Positions 43,565-53,661 of a stretch of DNA of 64,000 bases are shown one piece after another. The translations under genes and the position numbers were made by a program. Source of the stretch: Gammaproteobacteria bacterium (GTDB lineage: Bacteria; Pseudomonadota; Gammaproteobacteria; Pseudomonadales; Cellvibrionaceae); assembly GCA_004172865.1 (NCBI GenBank), contig SEBV01000010.1, positions 186,001 to 250,000 on the forward strand, in the 5' to 3' direction. Under the pieces are notes generated by a model that searched no databases, was not told the DNA's origin, and was given only the letters and a program-made list of their open reading frames with translations. Within the stretch, counting starts at the first letter, position 1. Each line of letters opens with the position of its first letter.

Positions 43565-46216
43565 TTACACGCTTAATGGATCTGCTTTAGCTGGATCAAT
43601 ACCAAACTTCTTAATCGCTTTAGCGACCACATCTGCCTTGATCTTGCCTTGGTCAGCCAAGGATTTAAGTGCAGCAATCACCACGAAATAGCGGTTAACT
43701 TCGAAGAAGTGACGCAGTTGTGTACGAGTATCGCTGCGACCAAAACCTTCAGTCCCCAACACGGTGTAAGAGCCAGGAATATAAGCGCGTAATTGCTCAG
43801 AGTAGGTTTTTAAGTTGTCGGTAGAGATGATGAAAGGACCATCGCGACCTTCAAGCTGTTGTGTCAGGTAAGGCTTACGTGCTGCAGATGTTGGATTCAA
43901 TAGATTCCAACGAGTTGCACGCTGACCATCGCGAGTCAGTTCGTTTACGCTGGTAACGCTCCATACATCTGCTTCAACATCGAATTCCTTACGCAGGATT
44001 TCAGCAGCAAAACGCACTTCACGCAGAATAGTGCCGGCACCCAATAATTGAACACGGTTCTTAGCTTTGCCAGTACCCTGTTCCAACAGGTAGATACCTT
44101 TAACGATACCCTCTTCGGCGCCAGCAGGCATATCCGGATGTTGATAGTTTTCGTTCATTAGAGAGATGTAATAAAACACATTCTCTCTGTCTTGATACAT
44201 ACGCTTGATACCGTCTTGAATGATCACCGCCAATTCATACGCGTAGGTTGGATCATAAGTGCGGCAGTTAGGAATGGTATTCGCAATCACATGACTGTGA
44301 CCGTCTTGATGTTGTAAGCCTTCACCGTTCAAGGTGGTACGACCAGCAGTCGCACCCAACAAGAATCCGCGCGCTTGTGAATCGCCTGCAGCCCACGCCA
44401 GGTCACCGATACGTTGGAAGCCGAACATTGAGTAGTAAATGTAGAACGGAATCATTGGAACGCGGTAGTTGCTGTAGGCAGTTGCCGCAGCAATCCACGA
44501 CGCCATAGAACCTGCTTCGTTGATGCCCTCTTCCAGAATCTGGCCGGTAGCAGATTCGTGGTAAGACATCATTTGTGCAGCATCGTGAGGAGTGTACTTT
44601 TGGCCTTCGGATGAGTAGATCCCGATGGTTTTAAACATACCTTCCATACCAAAAGTACGGGCTTCATCCGGTACGATTGGAACAATTTGCTTGCCGATTT
44701 GCTTGTCTTTTACGAGCGAAGACAGAATACGTACGAAGCTCATGGTGGTAGAAATTTCACGCTCACCAGTGCTTTTCAGCTGCGCGGCAAAAGCTTCCAA
44801 AGCAGGAGCTACCACTGGATCAAAATCAGCTTTACGGGATGGCAAATAGCCCTTCAAGGTATTGCGACGTGAGCGCATATACTGCATTTCCGGGCTATCT
44901 TCCGCTGGACGATAGTAAGGAAGCGCAGCCAATTCTTCATCTTTAATTGGCAATTCAAAACGGTCGCGGAATTTCTTCAAATCTTCAACTGCCAAAGATT
45001 TGGCCGAGTGAGTTTTGTTGATCGCTTCACCCGACGAACCCATGCCATAACCTTTAACGGTTTGCGCGAGGATTACTGTAGGTTGGCCTTTGGTATTTAC
45101 GGCATTGTGATAGGCGTTGTACACCTTCTTAACATCGTGACCGCCGCGTGCGAGGTACAGAATATCCTGATCGCTCATATCGCTAACAAGCTCTAATAGC
45201 TCTGGATATTTGCCGAAGAAATGTTCACGGGTGTAAGCACCGCCGTTGGCTTTGTAGTTTTGCATCTCGCCATCGACAACTTCGTCCATGCGCTTTTGCA
45301 ATAAGCCAGTTTTGTCTTTTTCTAACAAGCGATCCCAGCCAGCGCCCCAAAGAACTTTAACGACGTTCCAGCCAGCACCGCGGAATACACCTTCAAGCTC
45401 TTGCACGATTTTGCTGTTGCCGCGTACCGGGCCATCCAAACGTTGCAAGTTGCAGTTGATTACGAAAATCAGGTTATCGAGTTTTTCACGCGAAGCGAGA
45501 GCGATAGCGCCCAAGCTTTCTGGCTCATCACACTCACCATCACCCAGGAATGCCCAGACTTTACGGTCGCTAGCAGGCGTTAAGCCACGAGCTTCCAAAT
45601 AACGGTTAAAACGCGCTTGATAAATCGCTTTGATTGGGCCTAAACCCATGGATACAGTCGGGAACTGCCAGTATTCAGGCATCAACCACGGATGCGGATA
45701 GGAAGAGAGACCACCGCCATTAACTTCGCGACGGAAGTTATCTAAATGCGTTTCGTTCAAACGCCCTTCTACATAGGAGCGAGCGTAAATACCTGGAGAA
45801 ATGTGACCTTGGAAGTAGACCAAATCACCGGGAACATCGCCATCGTTACCACGGAAGAAATTGTTAAATGCTACGTCATATAAGGTAGCGGAAGAGGCAA
45901 ATGATGCAATGTGACCACCAAGGCCGTCATCATTGTCATTGGCCTTCATAACCATAGCCATGGCATTCCAGCGGATGATTGAGCGAATTTTGCGCTCCAT
46001 CTTTAAATCGCCAGGATAATCAACTTCTTTGTCTACAGGAATGGTATTGCGATAGGGAGTACGAATAGATGAAGGCTGTTCAATGCCTTGGTTAACCGCA
46101 GATTCAGACAGAGTCTTTAACAATTCGGCCGCGCGATCTTTACCCGCATGCCGTACAACTGACTTTAAGGCGTCCAGCCACTCTTTGGTTTCAATAGCAT
46201 CGATATCTTGTAGCAT
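43565..46216 (-). CDS. aceE: Pyruvate dehydrogenase E1 component (homodimeric)
   Basis: Thiamine-diphosphate enzyme that decarboxylates pyruvate and acetylates the lipoyl group of E2. The 883-residue length is right for the homodimeric AceE family. The ThDP motif is GDGECDEPESLGAI...NCNLQRLDGPVRGN, and conserved stretches include NNFFRGNDGDVPGDLVYFQGH and the C-terminal VLGTEGFGRSDTRTQLRHFFEV. First gene of aceE-aceF; no pdhR is beside it in this window. Confidence 0.98.
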   Translation of the reverse strand: MLQDIDAIETKEWLDALKSVVRHAGKDRAAELLKTLSESAVNQGIEQPSSIRTPYRNTIPVDKEVDYPGDLKMERKIRSIIRWNAMAMVMKANDNDDGLGGHIASFASSATLYDVAFNNFFRGNDGDVPGDLVYFQGHISPGIYARSYVEGRLNETHLDNFRREVNGGGLSSYPHPWLMPEYWQFPTVSMGLGPIKAIYQARFNRYLEARGLTPASDRKVWAFLGDGECDEPESLGAIALASREKLDNLIFVINCNLQRLDGPVRGNSKIVQELEGVFRGAGWNVVKVLWGAGWDRLLEKDKTGLLQKRMDEVVDGEMQNYKANGGAYTREHFFGKYPELLELVSDMSDQDILYLARGGHDVKKVYNAYHNAVNTKGQPTVILAQTVKGYGMGSSGEAINKTHSAKSLAVEDLKKFRDRFELPIKDEELAALPYYRPAEDSPEMQYMRSRRNTLKGYLPSRKADFDPVVAPALEAFAAQLKSTGEREISTTMSFVRILSSLVKDKQIGKQIVPIVPDEARTFGMEGMFKTIGIYSSEGQKYTPHDAAQMMSYHESATGQILEEGINEAGSMASWIAAATAYSNYRVPMIPFYIYYSMFGFQRIGDLAWAAGDSQARGFLLGATAGRTTLNGEGLQHQDGHSHVIANTIPNCRTYDPTYAYELAVIIQDGIKRMYQDRENVFYYISLMNENYQHPDMPAGAEEGIVKGIYLLEQGTGKAKNRVQLLGAGTILREVRFAAEILRKEFDVEADVWSVTSVNELTRDGQRATRWNLLNPTSAARKPYLTQQLEGRDGPFIISTDNLKTYSEQLRAYIPGSYTVLGTEGFGRSDTRTQLRHFFEVNRYFVVIAALKSLADQGKIKADVVAKAIKKFGIDPAKADPLSV

Positions 46217-46397
46217 TCAAATCTCCTCGGGTATGCGCTTGTGGCGCATATTTACTTAGCGATAGTGTCTATAGAGTGTATCTATATTAAAGAGTATCTA
46301 TTTTAGGAATTTTGGAACCGGAGTATCTGCGCGTTAGATTCCCCATAAATCACTGATTTAACTGGGTTAGCGACAGAGGATTCCTGGTGCTTGTAGC

Positions 46398-46436
46398 AAA
46401 AAAACGCCAAATTTTTACATAATTGGCGCTTTTTTA
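46398..46436 (-). terminator. Intrinsic terminator after the small ORF and M16 protease gene
   Basis: On the minus strand CGCCAA and TTGGCG form a stem around an AT-rich loop and end in seven T residues. It lies 8 bases past the stop of the 58-residue ORF and about 195 bases past the M16 protease stop, suggesting that the transcript covers both. Confidence 0.85.
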
Positions 46437-46443
46437 CCAGCCC

Positions 46444-46620
46444 TCAGTCTTTTGGGTGACAAGACATCGAGCACAAAAAAGGTGCAAAAATAAAGAAAAT
46501 AATTGCTGGAGCGCAAATAAACTTCCAAATTCCACCTCTTAAATTAGGGTTCGCATTATTACCTAATTTTTTTGGATTCTCCAAGTAATAAAATGAAAAA
46601 CATGCTCCAAAGCAGTTCAT
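46444..46620 (-). CDS. Small hypothetical membrane protein (58 aa) downstream of M16 protease
   Basis: An ORF of 58 codons starting at ATG 46620, 9 bases after the M16 protease stop, and ending just before a terminator. Sequence begins MNCFGACFSFYYLENPKKLG and has a single hydrophobic segment (IWKFICAPAIIFFIFAPFLC, residues 31-50) followed by a short tail SMSCHPKD. It contains five cysteines. I see no strong Shine-Dalgarno sequence, so expression by translational coupling to the protease gene would be needed. I recognise no family. The tight fit between stop, start and terminator is the main support. Confidence 0.5.
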   Translation of the reverse strand: MNCFGACFSFYYLENPKKLGNNANPNLRGGIWKFICAPAIIFFIFAPFLCSMSCHPKD

Positions 46621-46629
46621 TATTTACAA

Positions 46630-49509
46630 CTAAGGTTGCAAATATCCTTGCTGCTTTTGCTGATACTCCGCAACATTTTGAATAATTTCAAAATCTTTTT
46701 GGTTTTCCAGTTTCTCTGTACTCAACCATAACCGACGATTTTTTTGCAAAAACGCGGCTTCATAATATTTGCGTATCGACTCGGGTGTAATTTTGTTTAC
46801 TGCACTTATTAATTCTTGCTGACGTTTGAACTCATAATCATTTAATAAAATACTTTGCCAAAATATTTCTGATTGCTCCGTTAAGGATAAAGGCGGTTCA
46901 CGCAATTCAGCCAAGAGCGCCGCTTTGTTTTCGACAAAATTATCAGTGAGCTTTGCTGAAGCACTGCCAAGAAAATTATTTATCTCATCCACAATAGTAG
47001 TCGCACTCACATTGGGAGATTGAACCGCAAAAAAACTGGCTTCCACAGTTCTGATCGCCATTGGAAAAACTGATACAACATACCCCAATTGTTTTTCAGT
47101 GCGCAGTTGATTAAAAAATTCCGGCGCCAGAATTTGTGTGATCAATTTCATATGCGCGGAGTCGTCTGCATAAGGCGCGAGCGCCTGCACATAAAGCTCA
47201 ACTGCGCGATCATTGTGTTCAAGCGGATAGTAGTAGATCCAGGATTTATTATCCTTGTTTTCCGAGCGCAATATTTTTGCCAGCTGCGGCAAACGATTCG
47301 AACGTTTTTTCAAGAGTTGATGCTCAATCACGGCCGATAATTTAATAGCATCCTGCGGATACAGATTTCCGTAAAATAAGGCTTCAAGTTTTGCGCCGCG
47401 CAAAATATCCAACGAAAAAGTTTTAAATTGCTCGAAGGATGTTTTTTGTAATACATCAATATATTCGCGATTACCCCAATAAGGTAAGTACTGCAAACGC
47501 GCTACTTTTTTGGCCAACACACTGTAAGGCAAATTTTTATCTTCATTGCGCCACTCACGAACCAGATCATCTTTTAGCTGATCGAATCGAGTTTGAGAAA
47601 AATCGGGCTGCGCGATTGCACTCAAAATTTTATTCATCAACAAGCTTTGCTTATCGGTATAACCTGAAACGTTAATATCAAAACCACGAGAGTTGGCTTT
47701 TAAGCTAAACGTCAAACCCGCGAGACTTGCTGGGTAAGCGTATTCATTTAACTGGTCTACAATCAGCTCAGTAAAAAGCTGCGCACGCGCCGCATTCTCC
47801 AGCGAATTATTTAATACCGGCAATTTAAAATTAAAATTTAATTCTGCCTTTGGTGATCGGAATTTTCTATCTTGCAGAAACCACAATTTAAATTGATCAT
47901 TGTTGGTTAAAAGCACGGGAATATTTTTACCCGAGTTACCTTCTTGAAACGGCAACATGGAAGGCGCTTTCAAAATCAGATTCTTGGGAATGAAAATATT
48001 GCGTTCAGGCAACCATAGACGTTGGTGATACATCGGCTTGAGATCGAGTATTGCCGGAATTCCAGGTTTGGTTGCAAAAGCCGTTTTATAAAAGACAGAT
48101 GAACTGATAGTAACGGCATCAGGCGTTAGCAGAGAAATAAATACATTATCAGCGCGTAAATAATCCAGGCTATTTTTAATTAAACTTTCGTCAAATTTGG
48201 TGTAAGCGTATTGGCCCCACAACACATCCACCGCTGGATAATCCTGCATTGACTGCGCTAGCTCCATTACGGAATCGATAGCGGATTGTTTATCGCCAAA
48301 GCGGTAATCCAATTCTGCCAGTTGCTGCATTTCGGTAAATCGCCATTCAGATATTCCGCGCGACGCCGTCAACTTTAAATAATCAAACACTGCAGACACA
48401 ATCTGGTCTTTGGCTCTTACACCCTCTTTAGTCAGTTTGATTGAAATACCAAACAAACTATCGCGACGGCTTTGATATATTTCGCCCGCTGTTAGAGATT
48501 CCGCCCAACCCAAACCTTTTAGCAATGCAAGCAAACTACCGGCACCTTCGTTACCCAGCAAGTGGCCTAAGTAATGCAAAGGTTTGGTTTTGTATTTATC
48601 GGAATAATTTGGAACTGGAAATGCCAGCGTCAGTTCGCGCGATTCTTTAACCGGTTTTACCACAATGCTTGCAGGCAAAACGGTTGGCAAAAATAGCGAG
48701 GGATAATCGCCAGCGATGGTTTTATTTTTGTTGGGGATTGCGGCAAAACGCGATTCAACCATTTTTTGCAAATCGTCGAGTTTGCGATTTCCCAACACCA
48801 CCAAGGTCATTAGATTAGCGGAATAATTATTTTGATAAAACGCAATCAAGTCATCGCGAATGCTATGGCCTTCTATATCCGCCAAAGTATCAAGATTGCC
48901 AACTGAAAAAGTCGCCGCGGGATGATCAGGATTAAACAGCGCTCGGTAAGCATCCCACTCACGGCGGTCATCGTCATTTATTTTGGCGAGATATTCAGCA
49001 TTGACCGCGTTTTTTTCGTGGTCGATGTAATTCGCATCAAATAATGGATTGATAAAAAATTGCGCGAATCTATCCAGCGCAGGTTCGAATGAGGCGTGTT
49101 CGATATCGAAAAAATAATTGGTATTTTCTTCTGCGGTGTAGGCGTTATTGGTTCCGCCGTGCTGACTGATAAAATCCTGATAGGCATCCGCCTCAGGATA
49201 TTTTTCAGTGCCCAAAAACAACATATGCTCAAGAAAATGTGCAAGCCCAGCGCGGTCTTTTGGATTTTGATGGCTACCAACATGGACGTTTAGGGCAGCA
49301 GCAGATTTTTCGGCAGCGGTATCGGAAATTAATAACACACGCAAATTGTTGCCGAGCGTAAGGTAACGGTAATCGCGATTATCATTATCACTTTTACTAA
49401 TAGGCGACACTTTGGGCGCAGCCGCGTGCTGCGCCTGTACACTGGCAACCATCATCAATAATGCAAGCAAGGCTATCGCCTGCCGACAACAACGAGGATT
49501 CGGCAACAT
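46630..49509 (-). CDS. Insulinase-family (M16) zinc protease, protease III-like
   Basis: A periplasmic metallopeptidase of the pitrilysin/insulysin type, which cleaves peptides and small proteins. A signal peptide ends at ASVQAQ. The inverted zinc motif HxxEH is H91-F-L-E94-H95 in LAHFLEHMLFLGTEKYP, with the third-ligand glutamate expected in the TAEENTNYFFDI...YIDHEKNAVNAEY region. The 959-residue length equals E. coli Ptr (962), with four homologous domains. It lies downstream of the tusA-like gene on the same strand. Confidence 0.93.
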   Translation of the reverse strand: MLPNPRCCRQAIALLALLMMVASVQAQHAAAPKVSPISKSDNDNRDYRYLTLGNNLRVLLISDTAAEKSAAALNVHVGSHQNPKDRAGLAHFLEHMLFLGTEKYPEADAYQDFISQHGGTNNAYTAEENTNYFFDIEHASFEPALDRFAQFFINPLFDANYIDHEKNAVNAEYLAKINDDDRREWDAYRALFNPDHPAATFSVGNLDTLADIEGHSIRDDLIAFYQNNYSANLMTLVVLGNRKLDDLQKMVESRFAAIPNKNKTIAGDYPSLFLPTVLPASIVVKPVKESRELTLAFPVPNYSDKYKTKPLHYLGHLLGNEGAGSLLALLKGLGWAESLTAGEIYQSRRDSLFGISIKLTKEGVRAKDQIVSAVFDYLKLTASRGISEWRFTEMQQLAELDYRFGDKQSAIDSVMELAQSMQDYPAVDVLWGQYAYTKFDESLIKNSLDYLRADNVFISLLTPDAVTISSSVFYKTAFATKPGIPAILDLKPMYHQRLWLPERNIFIPKNLILKAPSMLPFQEGNSGKNIPVLLTNNDQFKLWFLQDRKFRSPKAELNFNFKLPVLNNSLENAARAQLFTELIVDQLNEYAYPASLAGLTFSLKANSRGFDINVSGYTDKQSLLMNKILSAIAQPDFSQTRFDQLKDDLVREWRNEDKNLPYSVLAKKVARLQYLPYWGNREYIDVLQKTSFEQFKTFSLDILRGAKLEALFYGNLYPQDAIKLSAVIEHQLLKKRSNRLPQLAKILRSENKDNKSWIYYYPLEHNDRAVELYVQALAPYADDSAHMKLITQILAPEFFNQLRTEKQLGYVVSVFPMAIRTVEASFFAVQSPNVSATTIVDEINNFLGSASAKLTDNFVENKAALLAELREPPLSLTEQSEIFWQSILLNDYEFKRQQELISAVNKITPESIRKYYEAAFLQKNRRLWLSTEKLENQKDFEIIQNVAEYQQKQQGYLQP

Positions 49510-49633
49510 TAAAATTTAACTACCTGCAACCAATAAACGTTCAACATAAAGTGATCTCATTCAATCTTCGCTCAATCGCTAACTATAAAAACTATTCAGA
49601 AGCTGCCTACTCCAGGTCAGATTTTCACGCAGT

Positions 49634-49936
49634 TCAAGACTGCTTGCGAAGAACAAAACAATAATAATTGTCCTGCACACAGAAGCCTTCAATTAATTGG
49701 CCTGTGAGCTGTGCATAAGAAACGAAATCCTTTAGTGAACCAGCGTCTGTTGCCAAGACTCGCACCGCTTGGTTAACCGCAAGGTTACGCAAGGCTTGCC
49801 TGGCTTTTAGCAAGGGCAATGGGCAGGCGAGCTCGCGTGCATCAACCTCCAAGTCTACCGTATTGCTTAATGCCAGGTTTGACTCCACTTCACGCAGTAG
49901 CGATGGAATGCTGGAATCTTGAGCGAGTTCGTTCAA
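49634..49936 (-). CDS. TusA-family sulfur carrier protein
   Basis: A 100-residue protein with a TusA domain: the catalytic cysteine is C38 in ELACPLPLLKARQAL, giving the CPxP motif. TusA proteins relay persulfide sulfur in tRNA thiolation or molybdenum cofactor metabolism. A 30-residue N-terminal extension precedes the domain. The divergent bepA-like neighbour reproduces the PA1005-PA1006 arrangement of P. aeruginosa, where the TusA-like protein has been tied to molybdenum homeostasis, so this is likely that orthologue rather than canonical TusA. Confidence 0.87.
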   Translation of the reverse strand: MNELAQDSSIPSLLREVESNLALSNTVDLEVDARELACPLPLLKARQALRNLAVNQAVRVLATDAGSLKDFVSYAQLTGQLIEGFCVQDNYYCFVLRKQS

Positions 49937-50173
49937 AATAATACCCTATGTGCCACAAGTGGGCGCTAAATTAGCGCATAACGCGCATTTTTCACAGCTA
50001 TGCTAACGAACTAATATAAATTTACATGCTCCAACCTGTTTCGCCCGCGTAGCCTTTAAGCTGCAAAAAGGCTAGAGTGCGCCGCGTGCCTTCAATCGCG
50101 AACGCGTCCAATATAGATTGACCGGGCCTGCGCCCGCCTTTGCATTGATCCAAACATCAGGAGTTTTTGTACC

Positions 50174-51628
50174 GTGACCCGACTTATCCGACAGCTCGTT
50201 ATTGCGTCAAGCCTTATGGCTTATGCAGCTGCCGCTTTAGCCGCCCCTTCAGGTTCCAACGACATCGAACTCCCCGTACTCGGCGATACCAGTTCTGCCA
50301 TGATTTCGCCGGTACAGGAAAAAATCCTCGGTCAGCGCGTGCTCAAAGCCTATCGAGCGCAAGTGCCTACGTCTTCTGACCCATTAGTTATTGATTATCT
50401 TGAAGGTTTGATAAATCGCCTGCTGCCTTACAGTCAGCTCGACGAAAAACGTATTGATCTGGTCGTCGTTAAAAACGATACCTTGAATGCTTTTGCTGTT
50501 CCCGGTGGAGTAATGGGGATTCACACCGGTGTATTCAACTACGCAAAAAGTGAAAACCAGTTGGCGGCTATCATTAGCCACGAAATGGGCCATTTAAGCC
50601 AACGCCATTACGCTCGCCATCTTGAACAACAAAAAAATAGCATGATGCCAATGATCGCCGGCATGCTCGCTGGCCTGGTTTTAGCGGCAAACAGTAATGG
50701 CGATGGCGGTATGGCGGCGATTATGGCTTCTCAAGCCGCCGCCGAAGCAGCCGCTTTACGCTTTAGCCGTGAGAACGAGCAAGAGGCAGATCGCATCGGT
50801 ATGCAGACAATGTTGGATGCGAAACTCGATCCCTATGCTGCATCTGATATGTTCGAAGAAATGTTACATGCAACCCGCTCCAGTCGTCGCCCGCCAGAAT
50901 ATCTCCTGACGCACCCGGTGACTGAACGCCGCGTTGCCGATGCCCGCAACCGCGCCATGTCTTATCCCAGAAAAGCCTATACCGATAATCTCGAATTTCA
51001 GCTGATGCGCTCGCGCATACGTTTTGAATTGGAGGAAACTCCGCAAACCGCGATTAAACGTTTCAAAAATGAATTGGATGGTGACAATACTTCTCCAGAT
51101 GCAAGCCGTTATGGACTGGCCTTGGCTTATTCATCTGCTGGCCAGTTTGATGCAGCACGCACAACGCTTAAACCGCTATTGGAAAAAGACCCCACTCGCA
51201 TCACTTATCTTATTATGAGTGCGGATATTGATGTAGCTGCCGAGCGCTACAAGCCTGCGCTGGATTTATTAAGCACTCAACTCGCGCTCTACCCTGAAAG
51301 TTATCCGCTTAATATTCGGTACGCCGAAGCCAGCATGAAGGCTGGTCGCTACAAAGAAGCTGCGGAGTTGCTGGAAAAGTATTCTCGCAAACGTAAAAAC
51401 GACGACTATTTATGGTATCTACTGGCAGAAGTGGATGGCTTAAATGGCGATATTCTCGGTGTTCATGAGGCCCGCGCGGAATACTTTATTGCCAACGGAG
51501 TTTACGACAAGGCGATGGCTCATTTGCGCAACGCCATCAAACTTGCCAAAGGCAACTTCCAACGAACCTCCATATTGGAAGAACGCCTGAAGTATGTTGA
51601 ACATGAAATGATGGAAATGCGCTCCTAA
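50174..51628 (+). CDS. BepA-like periplasmic M48 metalloprotease with TPR domain
   Basis: A periplasmic protease/chaperone that assists outer-membrane protein (LptD, Bam) assembly in E. coli. The start is GTG with AGGAG upstream. After a signal peptide ending AAALAAP, the zinc site is H136-E137-x-x-H140 in HEMGHLSQRH, with the third ligand in the NEQEADRIG motif near residue 204; a TPR-rich C-terminal half follows (about 280-480). The 484-residue length fits BepA (487). Divergent from the tusA-like gene. Confidence 0.92.
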   Translation: MTRLIRQLVIASSLMAYAAAALAAPSGSNDIELPVLGDTSSAMISPVQEKILGQRVLKAYRAQVPTSSDPLVIDYLEGLINRLLPYSQLDEKRIDLVVVKNDTLNAFAVPGGVMGIHTGVFNYAKSENQLAAIISHEMGHLSQRHYARHLEQQKNSMMPMIAGMLAGLVLAANSNGDGGMAAIMASQAAAEAAALRFSRENEQEADRIGMQTMLDAKLDPYAASDMFEEMLHATRSSRRPPEYLLTHPVTERRVADARNRAMSYPRKAYTDNLEFQLMRSRIRFELEETPQTAIKRFKNELDGDNTSPDASRYGLALAYSSAGQFDAARTTLKPLLEKDPTRITYLIMSADIDVAAERYKPALDLLSTQLALYPESYPLNIRYAEASMKAGRYKEAAELLEKYSRKRKNDDYLWYLLAEVDGLNGDILGVHEARAEYFIANGVYDKAMAHLRNAIKLAKGNFQRTSILEERLKYVEHEMMEMRS

Positions 51629-51813
51629 GTCCCTGCACCGCCGGAGCTTGATGACTATTCGAGCTTCATCTCTCCCTGATTATTTTCCCGCAAACTAGTT
51701 TTTCAACCCACGCCTAAATATGGTAACTTGAGCGCCCCTTTTTCCGGCTTGGCGCTCGCCTGTTTTTATCGGTGTTTCGCCAGCTTTATTGTTCGTTCAT
51801 TGGAGTCCAAACG

Positions 51814-52101
51814 ATGGCTGTAGATCGTTCTGATATAGCAAAACTCGCCACTCTCGCCCGCATCGCCATTTCCGATGACGAAGCTGATGAAGTCGCAAGC
51901 CGTATTTCTACTGTGCTGGCTTTGGTTGATCAATTACAAGCTGTCAATACCGACGGCGTTTTGCCCATGGCGCACCCGCTTGATGCCGTGCAACGCCTGC
52001 GTGCCGATGTGGTAACTGAACCCAATCAACGCGAGTTATTTCAGTCGATTGCACCAGCCGTACAAGATGGTTTGTATCTTGTGCCTCAGGTTATTGAATA
52101 A
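51814..52101 (+). CDS. gatC: Asp/Glu-tRNA amidotransferase subunit GatC
   Basis: Small subunit that ties GatA to GatB in the amidotransferase. I start at ATG 51814 (MAVDRSDIAKLATLARI) with TTGGAG upstream, giving 95 residues, the family size; an earlier ATG at 51772 adds 14 residues with no support. The typical AHPLDAVQRLRADVVTEPNQRELFQS and APAVQDGLYLVPQVIE segments are present. First gene of gatCAB. Confidence 0.95.
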   Translation: MAVDRSDIAKLATLARIAISDDEADEVASRISTVLALVDQLQAVNTDGVLPMAHPLDAVQRLRADVVTEPNQRELFQSIAPAVQDGLYLVPQVIE

Positions 52102-52137
52102 TTAATTTTGTATTAACTGCTTATTGAATTTATATGG

Positions 52138-52170
52138 GATCGTCATCATCGCGCATCAGGGATGACGATC
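52138..52170 (+). promoter_or_regulatory. Perfect 10-bp hairpin between gatC and gatA
   Basis: GATCGTCATC and GATGACGATC frame a 13-base loop, ending 22 bases before the gatA start. No T-run follows. It may set subunit ratios through partial attenuation, RNA processing or pausing; inference only. Confidence 0.5.
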
Positions 52171-52192
52171 GCCTTCTTTAGGAATTTTTTGA

Positions 52193-53647
52193 ATGCATCA
52201 GCTAACCATTGCCGAGCTTGTAAAAGGTCTACTCAACAAAGACTTTTCCAGCGTTGAAGTCACTCAGCATTATCTCGACCGCATTGCGCGACTCGATAAA
52301 GTTTACAACTCCTATATTACGGCCACGCCAGCCTTGGCACTCGCACAAGCTGCCGTTGCCGACAAACGTTTGGCCGCTGGCAATGCCCCTGCATTATGCG
52401 GAGTGCCCATCGCTCATAAAGATATTTTTTGTACGATTGGCGTGCGAACCAGCTGCGGCTCCAAAATGCTCGATAACTTTATCGCGCCTTACAACGCCAC
52501 CATCGTGGATAATTATTTAGACTCAGGCGTCGTCATGTTGGGCAAAACCAACATGGACGAATTCGCCATGGGCTCATCTAACGAAACAAGTTACTACGGT
52601 CCTGTGAAAAACCCTTGGGCGATTGATTGCGTTCCCGGTGGTTCATCTGGTGGTTCAGCTGCGGCAGTAGCGGCGCACTTGGCTCCAGCAGCAACCGCCT
52701 CTGATACCGGCGGTTCTATTCGTCAACCTGCAGCGCATTGCGGTTTAACCGGCATCAAGCCAACTTATGGTCGCGTATCGCGCTGGGGCATGATCGCGTT
52801 TGCGTCGAGCCTCGATCAAGCCGGTATTTTGTCACGCACTGCAGAAGATGCGGCGATTCTGCTTAACGATATGGCGAGCTACGACACCAAAGATTCCACC
52901 AGTGTTGAGCGCGATGTTCCCGACTACACCACAACACTAAATGATTCGCTCAAAGGTTTGCGAATCGGCGTACCGAAAGAATATTTTGGTGAAGGTTTAA
53001 ATCCTGAAACCGCAGCGCATGTTGAAGCAGCTATAAAAGTTTACGAAAGTCTGGGTGCAACTATTCATAGCATTAGCTTGCCGCACACAGGATTATCCGT
53101 TCCAGCTTATTACGTAATTGCGCCTGCAGAATGTTCTGCAAACTTATCGCGAATGGACGGAGTGCGTTACGGTCATCGCTGCGAAAACCCAAAAGATTTA
53201 AATGACCTTTACATGCGTTCACGCAGCGAAGGTTTTGGTGATGAAGTGAAGCGTCGTATTCTGGTCGGGGCTTACGCATTGTCTGCGGGTTATTACGATG
53301 CCTACTACAGCAAAGCGCAAAAAGTTCGCCGTTTAATCAAACAAGATTTCGTCGATGCATTCCAAAATGTGGATGTCATTATCGGCCCAACTTCGCCATC
53401 GCCAGCGTTTAAATTCGGTGCGAAATCCAAAGATCCTGTCTCCATGTATTTGGAAGATATTTACACCATCGCCACCAACTTGGCGGGCCTGCCCGGCTTA
53501 TCAATCCCCTGCGGTTTTGTGGAAAACAAACCTGTTGGTTTGCAATTGATCGGCAACTTCTTCGCCGAAGCGCGTTTATTAAATGCCGCGCATCAATTCC
53601 AACAAGCGACCAACTTCCACCAACAAACCGCACCTGGTATTGAGTAA
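52193..53647 (+). CDS. gatA: Asp/Glu-tRNA amidotransferase subunit GatA
   Basis: Amidase that frees ammonia from glutamine for transamidation of Glu-tRNA(Gln) or Asp-tRNA(Asn). The amidase triad is visible as K76 (PIAHKDIF), S151 (PGGSSGGS) and S175 ([11 protein letters not shown]), with the same spacing as in Thermotoga GatA. 484 residues. Middle gene of gatCAB, with gatB 14 bases downstream. Presence of the complex implies an indirect route for Gln- or Asn-tRNA in this organism. Confidence 0.97.
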   Translation: MHQLTIAELVKGLLNKDFSSVEVTQHYLDRIARLDKVYNSYITATPALALAQAAVADKRLAAGNAPALCGVPIAHKDIFCTIGVRTSCGSKMLDNFIAPYNATIVDNYLDSGVVMLGKTNMDEFAMGSSNETSYYGPVKNPWAIDCVPGGSSGGSAAAVAAHLAPAATASDTGGSIRQPAAHCGLTGIKPTYGRVSRWGMIAFASSLDQAGILSRTAEDAAILLNDMASYDTKDSTSVERDVPDYTTTLNDSLKGLRIGVPKEYFGEGLNPETAAHVEAAIKVYESLGATIHSISLPHTGLSVPAYYVIAPAECSANLSRMDGVRYGHRCENPKDLNDLYMRSRSEGFGDEVKRRILVGAYALSAGYYDAYYSKAQKVRRLIKQDFVDAFQNVDVIIGPTSPSPAFKFGAKSKDPVSMYLEDIYTIATNLAGLPGLSIPCGFVENKPVGLQLIGNFFAEARLLNAAHQFQQATNFHQQTAPGIE

Positions 53648-53661
53648 GAGGAGAATAAAAA

